This document shows, in pieces, positions 6,300-10,921 of a stretch of DNA of 10,921 nt. The stretch's first letter is position 1, and the number at the start of each line of letters is the position of its first letter. Made by a program: the position numbers and the translations under genes. The stretch is taken from contig NZ_CAMLDX010000108.1 of NCBI RefSeq assembly GCF_946478885.1, positions 1 through 10,921 of the forward strand. The letters run 5' to 3'. Under the pieces are notes generated by a model. That model saw only the letters and a list, made by a program, of their open reading frames with translations. It did no database searches and was not told the DNA's origin. This stretch comes from an uncultured Bacillus sp. (lineage in GTDB: Bacteria; Bacillota; Bacilli; Bacillales_B; DSM-18226).

Positions 6300-7406
6300 T
6301 TAGTTCATTACTAAACTCTTCCAATATTTTTCATTTTCAGGAAGATCATCAAACCAAGCAGCATAATCAGGACAATCTAAAATCATAAATTCACCGTAAT
6401 CCCCATTTTTTGCCTGATGATATTTCAAATAGGCCTTCCCGTCCTTAACAGCAAGAATTTCGATTTTGCCGGATTTATGACTCATCACAAGACGCACCCT
6501 TTTTCCAAGTCCAGATGTTCTTGCCTTTGCCAGTTCGACGATTTCATAGACTTCCTTAAGACTTAAAACAAAATCGTGATTCCCTGCAACTGGTCGATTA
6601 ATAAAGAAATAATAAGGAGTGACGCCAATCCATGAAAGCTTATTTAACAATTCGGCTAAAACTTCAGGATTATCATTAACCCCTCTCAGGATAGGTGTTT
6701 GATTCACAACAACAGCACCTGCATTGTGCAATGCTTGAATGCCTTTTATTGCTTCAGTGGTTATTTCTCGTGGATGATTAAAATGCGCCATTATATAGAT
6801 TCGTTTGTCTGGGGTGGAATAGCGGCGGATCATCGATAGAAACTCTTTATCTTCATATATCCGCATTGGGTAATAGGCAGGTAATTTTGAACCAAGTCGA
6901 ATCACTTTCACATGTTCAATGGCTCGGAGCCGGCTGATAATATTTTCTAGCCTGCTAGTTGATAACATGAGGGAATCTCCCCCCGTTAACAAAACATTAT
7001 TTATTTCCTGATGCTCATTAATATACTGAATACCTGGCAACGGATTAGGATTTGTTTCTTCCATTTCTTTTTTAAATAATCTCTTTCTGAAACAAAAGCG
7101 GCAATATCCTCCACAAACTTCGGATACTAGCAATAAAGCAGTTGTCGAATACTTATGCTGGCAGCCTGGAACGACATAATTAGCAGCTTCATCACTAGCG
7201 TCCCAATTGCCGTATTCCAACAATTCACCAGGGTTAGGGATAATTATTTTTCTTATCGGGTCTTCCGGGTCGTCCCATTGGATTAAATTTAAGTAGTACT
7301 CATTTGTACGAAAATCAAACTTATCTAAAATCGGTCTGATTTCCTCCCGCTCTGCTTTTGAAAGCTGTCTGACCTTATCAATGCTTGTAATGTAATTTGG
7401 TCTCAT
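6300..7406 (-). CDS. KamA-family radical SAM, PLP-dependent aminomutase-like protein
   Basis: A 368-aa member of the lysine 2,3-aminomutase / EpmB radical SAM family. Cys98, Cys102 and Cys105 in CGGYCRFCFRKR form the CxxxCxxC motif for the [4Fe-4S] cluster and S-adenosylmethionine. TGGDSLML (141-148), MAHFNHPRE (206-214) and NQTPILRGVND (235-245) are barrel motifs shared with KamA. Lys314 in SGKIEI fits the PLP-binding lysine. The clostridial KamA aspartates that hold the lysine substrate (Asp293, Asp330) are not conserved: those positions fall at Asn270/Arg271 and about Val307. The protein is also shorter than typical KamA (about 415-470 aa). An aminomutase-like reaction is likely, but the substrate is unknown; it is neither clearly KamA nor glutamate aminomutase nor EpmB. 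The start is ATG 7406 behind TAAGGAGGG; a 37-codon upstream extension lacks such a site. A cre-like site lies 29 nt upstream. Confidence 0.88.
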   Translation of the reverse strand: MRPNYITSIDKVRQLSKAEREEIRPILDKFDFRTNEYYLNLIQWDDPEDPIRKIIIPNPGELLEYGNWDASDEAANYVVPGCQHKYSTTALLLVSEVCGGYCRFCFRKRLFKKEMEETNPNPLPGIQYINEHQEINNVLLTGGDSLMLSTSRLENIISRLRAIEHVKVIRLGSKLPAYYPMRIYEDKEFLSMIRRYSTPDKRIYIMAHFNHPREITTEAIKGIQALHNAGAVVVNQTPILRGVNDNPEVLAELLNKLSWIGVTPYYFFINRPVAGNHDFVLSLKEVYEIVELAKARTSGLGKRVRLVMSHKSGKIEILAVKDGKAYLKYHQAKNGDYGEFMILDCPDYAAWFDDLPENEKYWKSLVMN

Positions 7407-7434
7407 TATATCCCTCCTTATATTTATTTTAACA

Positions 7435-7450
7435 AAGAAAACGTTACCAT
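7435..7450 (-). promoter_or_regulatory. Candidate CcpA-binding cre site
   Basis: The minus strand reads ATGGTAACGTTTTCTT, matching the Bacillus cre consensus WTGNNARCGNWWWCAW at every specified position except one (T for A near the end). It lies 29 nt upstream of the KamA-family start, where binding would block transcription. No clear -35/-10 pair was found around it; TAAAAT just downstream on the minus strand could be a -10. The site could also affect divergent patA, about 170 nt away, less plausibly. Confidence 0.5.
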
Positions 7451-7617
7451 TAGAGCAAAATTGCCAAAATAAGCTAGATTTCAAATAAAGTTCATATTTT
7501 ATTTGCATTTTTTCCAAATGCAGTTAATGGGCAAAAGCCTCCTTGTCCTGCTTCATCTATTTAAATTATTTAAGGTTTACGTTAAAATAGAGGTATTGTT
7601 TTGAGAGGATGAATGGT

Positions 7618-8772
7618 ATGGAACATTTAATAAATCGTAAAGTCAAGGAAATTGAAATTTCGGGAATTCGCAAGTTTTTTAATATGGTTGCAGGAACGGA
7701 AGGGATGATTTCTCTGACAATCGGGCAACCGGATTTTCCGACACCGTTACATGTAAAAGAAGCCGGAAAACAAGCAATTGATGAAAACTTCACCTCCTAT
7801 ACGCATAATGCCGGAGATATAAGACTTCGTCAGGCAGCCTCTCAATTTATGAAGGATAAATACAATCTGAACTATCAGGCGGATACAGAGGTGATCGTCA
7901 CCGTCGGAGCAAGCGAAGCGATTGATATTGCCTTTCGGACAATACTAGACGAAAATTCAGAAGTAATTTTACCCGGACCTGTCTATCCAGGTTATGAGCC
8001 GATTATCAAACTCTGCGGTGCAAAGCCAGTTTACGCCGATGTTCGGGATAATGGTTTTCGCTTTACAGCGGACATTATTACGAAATACCTGACAGAGCAT
8101 ACTCGTTGTGTGGTTCTTCCTTACCCTTCCAATCCGACAGGTGTCAGTCTAAAAGAAGATGAACTCGTGGCCATTGCTGATTTGCTGGCAGAAAAGGATA
8201 TTTTCATTTTGGCAGATGAAATCTACAGTGAATTAGTGTATGATCAGCCACATGTATCCATTGCATCTTTCTTAAGAAACCAAACCATTGTGATCAACGG
8301 ATTATCAAAATCACATTCCATGACCGGTTGGAGAATTGGTCTGCTTTATGCACCGGCAACTATTGCACAGCATATCCTTAAAGTTCATCAGTACAATGTT
8401 ACATGCGCTACTTCCATCGCACAGATGGCTGCCATAGAAGCCTTGACAGCCGGTAGGAATGATGCAATTTCAATGAAAGAGGCATACATAAAGCGACGAG
8501 ATTATGTATACAGCAGATTATTAAGGATGGGACTTCAGGTTCAAAAACCCGACGGAGCTTTTTATTTCTTTGTAAAAATACCGGATCAAACGATCTCTTC
8601 CTTTGATTTTTGTCTTTCCCTAGTTAAGAAAGAAAAAGTAGCTGTTGTTCCCGGGAGCGCTTTTTCCAGTCTAGGGGAAGGATATTTCCGGCTATCCTTT
8701 GCCTGCGATATGGTCACATTAAAAGAAGGATTAGACAGGATTGAAGCATATATACAAAAAGTGCAGGCTTAA
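7618..8772 (+). CDS. patA: Aminotransferase A, probable N-acetyl-LL-diaminopimelate aminotransferase
   Basis: A PLP-dependent fold-type I aminotransferase. The B. subtilis counterpart acts in the acetylated branch of diaminopimelate synthesis, supplying lysine and peptidoglycan precursors in the cytosol. It has 384 aa. SLTIGQPDFPTP (32-43) is the N-terminal substrate loop. PYPSNPTG (168-175) carries Asn172, LADEIYSE carries Asp200 for the pyridine nitrogen, INGLSKSHSMTGWRIG carries the Schiff-base Lys231, and FRLSFA carries Arg358 for the substrate carboxylate. The start is ATG 7618, because GAGAGG (7603-7608) lies 9 nt upstream and the product then begins MEHLINRKVKEIEISGIRKF, as in Bacillus PatA. 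The alternative ATG 7609 touches the ribosome site. It is single and divergent from the KamA-family gene. Its last codons form half of the terminator stem. Confidence 0.95.
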   Translation: MEHLINRKVKEIEISGIRKFFNMVAGTEGMISLTIGQPDFPTPLHVKEAGKQAIDENFTSYTHNAGDIRLRQAASQFMKDKYNLNYQADTEVIVTVGASEAIDIAFRTILDENSEVILPGPVYPGYEPIIKLCGAKPVYADVRDNGFRFTADIITKYLTEHTRCVVLPYPSNPTGVSLKEDELVAIADLLAEKDIFILADEIYSELVYDQPHVSIASFLRNQTIVINGLSKSHSMTGWRIGLLYAPATIAQHILKVHQYNVTCATSIAQMAAIEALTAGRNDAISMKEAYIKRRDYVYSRLLRMGLQVQKPDGAFYFFVKIPDQTISSFDFCLSLVKKEKVAVVPGSAFSSLGEGYFRLSFACDMVTLKEGLDRIEAYIQKVQA

Positions 8773-8794
8773 TAGCTGCACTTTTTGTATATAC
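8748..8794. terminator. Bidirectional terminator between patA and ykwC
   Basis: TATATACAAAAAGTGCA (8749-8765) and TGCACTTTTTGTATATA (8777-8793) are perfect 17-bp arms, extended one pair by G8766-C8776, with a 9-nt loop. The GC part is followed by CTTTTT on both strands, so it can end patA (plus) and ykwC (minus). The left arm encodes the last PatA residues (YIQKVQ), and the stop codon lies in the loop. Confidence 0.88.
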
Positions 8795-8824
8795 CCCTTT
8801 ATAAACTTGCTTTGATATGTCCCA

Positions 8825-9712
8825 TCATTTTTGGATGTTTTCCCAGTATTTATATAAGGCTTGTGTTCCGCTATTTTCCTCCCCAGCTTCGGCAAGATCA
8901 TCATACATTTTTTTTGCCAGTGAAAGTCCGGGTGCTTCCATCCCCATGGCCGCCGCTTCCTGTAATGCAATATTCATATCCTTTATAAAGTGCTTTATAT
9001 AAAAGCCAGGCGCAAAATTTCCATCAATCATTCTCGGAGCCAAATTAGACAAGGACCAGCTTCCAGCCGCACCTGTAGAAATACTCTCAAGCACTTTTTT
9101 CGGATCTAATCCGGCTTTCTCTGCATACACGATCGCTTCACAAACCCCAATCATATTGGAAGCAATCGTAATTTGGTTGCACATTTTTGTATGTTGGCCA
9201 GCGCCGGCTTTTCCTTGGTATACAATATTCGTTCCAAGCAATTGAAAGAGAGGCTCTATTTTTTCAAAAGCTTCTTCATCTCCTCCAACCATGATAGACA
9301 GCTTCCTTTCTTTCGCTCCGGTATCCCCTCCGGAAACAGGAGCGTCCATAGCGAAGATATTCCTTTTCTTTGCCTCTTGGTAGATTTTCACTGCTAAAGC
9401 CGGTGTAGAAGTGGTCATATCAATCACATATGTATGAGGTTTTCCGTTTGGAATAATTCCCTGTTCACCCAGGTATACCTCTTCCACATCCTGCGGATAA
9501 CCGACAATTGTAAATATGACATTCGCCTTTTCTGCCACTTCTTTTGGAGACTCCGCCCATATTGCCCCACGCTCTATCAGCTCTTCCGCTTTCTCCCTTG
9601 TCCGATTATAGACAAAAAGAGGATAGCCTGCACTAAGGAGATGACCTGCCATATTTTTCCCCATCACTCCTGTACCGATAAATCCAATAACCGTATTTTC
9701 TGGTGTTAACAT
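8825..9712 (-). CDS. ykwC: NAD(P)-dependent beta-hydroxyacid dehydrogenase YkwC
   Basis: An oxidoreductase of the 3-hydroxyisobutyrate dehydrogenase / tartronate semialdehyde reductase family, 295 aa and cytosolic. The Rossmann motif GFIGTGVMGKNMAGHL spans 10-25, and VYNRT (34-38) after the second strand contains Arg37, which could favour NADP. DAPVSGGD (123-130) is the substrate-binding signature. GAGQHTKMCNQ (170-180) carries catalytic Lys176 and Asn179, and FIKDMNIAL (242-250) the C-terminal Lys-Asp pair. STGAAGSWSLSNLAPRM is typical of the Bacillus YkwC group. The true substrate is not known from sequence. The start is ATG 9712 with GGGAGAG 6 nt upstream; an 8-codon extension would overlap that site. 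It is 82 nt downstream of the lipoprotein gene and may be cotranscribed or use TTGACT-N17-AATGAT in the gap. It ends convergent to patA. Confidence 0.93.
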   Translation of the reverse strand: MLTPENTVIGFIGTGVMGKNMAGHLLSAGYPLFVYNRTREKAEELIERGAIWAESPKEVAEKANVIFTIVGYPQDVEEVYLGEQGIIPNGKPHTYVIDMTTSTPALAVKIYQEAKKRNIFAMDAPVSGGDTGAKERKLSIMVGGDEEAFEKIEPLFQLLGTNIVYQGKAGAGQHTKMCNQITIASNMIGVCEAIVYAEKAGLDPKKVLESISTGAAGSWSLSNLAPRMIDGNFAPGFYIKHFIKDMNIALQEAAAMGMEAPGLSLAKKMYDDLAEAGEENSGTQALYKYWENIQK

Positions 9713-9738
9713 ACCCAACTCTCCCTTTCCTATCATTA

Positions 9739-9767
9739 ATCATTGAATATACTGGACAAGTAGTCAA
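9739..9767 (-). promoter_or_regulatory. Possible ykwC promoter
   Basis: On the minus strand TTGACT (9767-9762) and AATGAT (9744-9739) are 17 nt apart, about 27 nt before the ykwC ATG. The -35 matches 5 of 6 and the -10 4 of 6 SigA consensus bases. Confidence 0.4.
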
Positions 9768-9794
9768 AACCGCGCTTTCCTGAAGCCTTACTCT

Positions 9795-10256
9795 TTACAT
9801 TTGTGAGGTGAAATTCGTCAGGTATGCCTTGGCGATGACTTCTTCATTACTCAAAATTTCTACAGATACCGCCCGCTGATCTGTTATCATTTCCTTAATA
9901 TCAAATACATGTAAATCACGGAGCAGCGGTACCGGGTCCATATAAATAAACGATTCTCTGTTGTTTTCGACCTCTAATGACTCCCCGTTGAAAACCTCCT
10001 TTCCGCCATAAATAATTTCGCTGTTTCCTAAAGCAGCCGCCAGTCTGTCACTATGAATCTGTACTTTTACTTTATACATCTTTTCCGTTGTAAAAATCTC
10101 CTCATTAATCTTGAAGCGAAACTGTAGTTCATTTTTATTTGTTAATAATACATCCGCATTCCGGTTGATAACAGCCGATTCATCCTTTATCGTACACCCT
10201 GTAAGGGCAATAAGACAAACCACAGCTGTAAAAAAAAGCAATCGTAATCTTTCCAT
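9795..10256 (-). CDS. Predicted lipoprotein of unknown function
   Basis: A 153-aa protein with a lipoprotein signal peptide: basic MERLR, a hydrophobic stretch (6-18), and lipobox LTGC with Cys21 as the lipidation site. The mature part, about 133 aa, would be anchored on the outer face of the membrane. It alternates short hydrophobic and polar segments (LQFRFKINEEIF, MYKVKVQIHSD, ESFIYMDPVPLL, AVSVEILSNEEVIAKAYL), which suggests a beta-sandwich. It contains no other Cys and no motif I recognise. The start is ATG 10256 behind AAGGAGG at good spacing. It lies between ptsH upstream, separated by 218 nt with a probable terminator, and ykwC downstream. No context points to a role, and I do not recognise the family. 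Confidence 0.85.
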   Translation of the reverse strand: MERLRLLFFTAVVCLIALTGCTIKDESAVINRNADVLLTNKNELQFRFKINEEIFTTEKMYKVKVQIHSDRLAAALGNSEIIYGGKEVFNGESLEVENNRESFIYMDPVPLLRDLHVFDIKEMITDQRAVSVEILSNEEVIAKAYLTNFTSQM

Positions 10257-10323
10257 CGTTCATCCTCCTTATCATCACCTTTGCCAAATGAATCGTTGGC
10301 TAAACATCAGGAGGACATTAGAC

Positions 10324-10393
10324 AAAAAAGACTGAGCCAAAGAGGAAGCTTCCCTGAACATTTCAATATCCTAGAAATAGAAGCTTTCCAGTC
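10324..10393 (-). terminator. Probable terminator of ptsH
   Basis: GGAAGCTTC (10344-10352) pairs with GAAGCTTTCC (10380-10389) with one bulged T, around a 27-nt loop. GACTG (10330-10334) and CAGTC (10389-10393) can extend it across an internal loop, sharing one base. On the minus strand the hairpin is followed by six T (10329-10324). It lies 82 nt past the ptsH stop. A rival CAGTC-type partner, TCAGTCT, lies at 10434-10440. The loop is larger than usual. Confidence 0.5.
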
Positions 10394-10474
10394 CCAGATA
10401 TTGTTTGTGCTCGGGAATCAGACCTCGTATGAATCAGTCTCTAACGATAGCGATGACAACGGTTAGCCCATTGC

Positions 10475-10741
10475 TTATTCAGCCAATCCTTCTTTAGACA
10501 TTAAATCCTGTAAAGAAGCTAAGGCATCCTTCTCATCATTGCCATCCACAATAATTTTGATTACTGCACCTTTTCCAATTCCTAACGACATCACACCCAT
10601 AATGGATTTTAAATTTACCTTTTTATCGTTGTATTCAAGATCTATATCAGAAACAAATCTGCTTGCTGCTTGTACAAGCAGCGTTGCCGGTCTGGCATGT
10701 ATACCTGTATTCGAAATTACCGTAAATTGTTTTTCAACCAT
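10475..10741 (-). CDS. ptsH: Phosphocarrier protein HPr
   Basis: Carries phosphate from enzyme I to sugar-specific EIIA proteins of the phosphotransferase system. When phosphorylated on Ser46 by HPr kinase, it is the corepressor of CcpA in Firmicutes. It has 88 aa, the standard length. TGIHARPAT gives active-site His15 and Arg17, and [12 protein letters not shown] gives regulatory Ser46, both at textbook numbering with ATG 10741. Two further in-frame starts (TTG 10750, ATG 10747) lie closer to the AAGGAG site (10757-10752); the chosen ATG is 10 nt away and fits family length. In B. subtilis ptsH sits in ptsGHI, but here no ptsI follows and the next gene on that strand is a lipoprotein after a probable terminator. 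It has its own promoter and may be monocistronic. Confidence 0.97.
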   Translation of the reverse strand: MVEKQFTVISNTGIHARPATLLVQAASRFVSDIDLEYNDKKVNLKSIMGVMSLGIGKGAVIKIIVDGNDEKDALASLQDLMSKEGLAE

Positions 10742-10802
10742 GCTCATCAAACTCCTTCAAAAAATGATTTGAGAATAGTTCTACTTGATGTTTTCTTAAC
10801 TA

Positions 10803-10831
10803 AATTTAATCAAAACTAGTTTTCAAGTCAA
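10803..10831 (-). promoter_or_regulatory. SigA-type promoter of ptsH
   Basis: On the minus strand TTGACT (10831-10826) and TAAATT (10808-10803) are exactly 17 nt apart, about 60 nt before the ptsH ATG. The spacer holds a perfect AAAACTAGTTTT palindrome (10812-10823). Confidence 0.65.
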
Positions 10832-10858
10832 GAAACATCACCTTTGATCAGGCAATTG

Positions 10859-10921
10859 GTGAACTACTCCCACCACTTACCACCCTTACGGGTCGCTTGA
10901 AGTGGGGGCTTCTCGACTTAT
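10859..10921 (-). mobile_element. Right end of an IS200/IS605-type element (partial), with omega-RNA-like fold
   Basis: On the minus strand the sequence runs AGAAGCCCCCACTT through GACCCGTAAGGGTGG to AAGTGGTGGGAGTAGTTCAC. An outer stem (10869-10878 with 10900-10908) has 9 bp and one bulged base. An inner hairpin, ACCC-GTAA-GGGT, occupies 10893-10882. This layout and the GTAGTTCAC end match what I know of right ends downstream of tnpB genes in Bacillaceae, which also serve as the scaffold of the TnpB guide RNA. The transposase or tnpB gene would lie beyond position 10921. Family assignment is from memory. The exact end is inferred at 10859. Confidence 0.6.

Noticed and set aside
10281..10466. 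Plus-strand reading frame with AGGAGG at 10309-10314
   Set aside because: The only in-frame codon near the strong ribosome-like site is ATT, 2 nt away. There is no canonical start at usable spacing, and the frame overlaps the predicted ptsH terminator.
10812..10823. AAAACTAGTTTT palindrome in the ptsH promoter spacer as an operator
   Set aside because: Noted with the promoter, but a 12-bp A/T-dominated palindrome is weak evidence alone and no known regulator consensus matches it.
1..10921. CRISPR array, tRNA, rRNA, riboswitch or toxin-antitoxin pair
   Set aside because: No regularly spaced repeats, cloverleaf, conserved riboswitch core or paired small overlapping genes were seen on either strand.

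Overview
The window reads as a low-GC Gram-positive chromosome segment, most likely from the Bacillaceae. Shine-Dalgarno sites are strong, promoters look SigA-like, and terminators are intrinsic. The set patA, cheV, ykyB, ykwC and ptsH lies close together in Bacillus subtilis too (recalled, not searched). Unlike B. subtilis 168, as far as I recall, this genome carries a ppx-ppk polyphosphate pair beside ykyB. No complete new system is visible: this is mostly housekeeping and metabolic DNA with several points worth a second look.

Layout, left to right. Positions 36-2178 (minus) hold ppk, polyphosphate kinase, ending at a hairpin terminator. Positions 2340-3908 (minus) hold ppx, exopolyphosphatase, just upstream of ppk. 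The 161-nt gap between them carries a PhoP-box-like repeat and a -10 hexamer, so ppk may have its own phosphate-starvation promoter. Positions 4169-4642 (plus) hold ykyB and a terminator, followed by a 106-bp element with 11-bp perfect inverted repeats. Positions 4826-5731 (minus) hold cheV, a chemotaxis coupling protein. A 300-nt AT-rich spacer with three palindromes follows, then an unrecognised 67-residue acidic protein (6032-6235, plus) with its own terminator.

Positions 6300-7406 (minus) hold a short KamA-family radical SAM protein that keeps the iron-sulfur and PLP-lysine signatures but lacks the aspartates that define lysine 2,3-aminomutase. A near-consensus CcpA (cre) site lies in its promoter region. 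Divergent from it is patA (7618-8772, plus), an aminotransferase of the diaminopimelate pathway. A bidirectional terminator separates patA from convergent ykwC (8825-9712, minus), a beta-hydroxyacid dehydrogenase. Upstream of ykwC are an orphan lipoprotein gene (9795-10256, minus) and ptsH (10475-10741, minus), which encodes HPr with His15 and Ser46 and is not followed by ptsI.

The right edge (about 10859-10921) looks like the right end of an IS200/IS605-type element. Its TnpB and most of the element would lie outside the window. Transcription through this end would run a guide-like sequence into DNA just upstream of the ptsH promoter.

Functional links: ppx and ppk set cellular polyphosphate. 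HPr phosphorylated on Ser46 is the CcpA corepressor, which could act at the cre site before the KamA-family gene. PatA feeds lysine and cell-wall precursor synthesis, but nothing here ties it to the KamA-family enzyme beyond adjacency.
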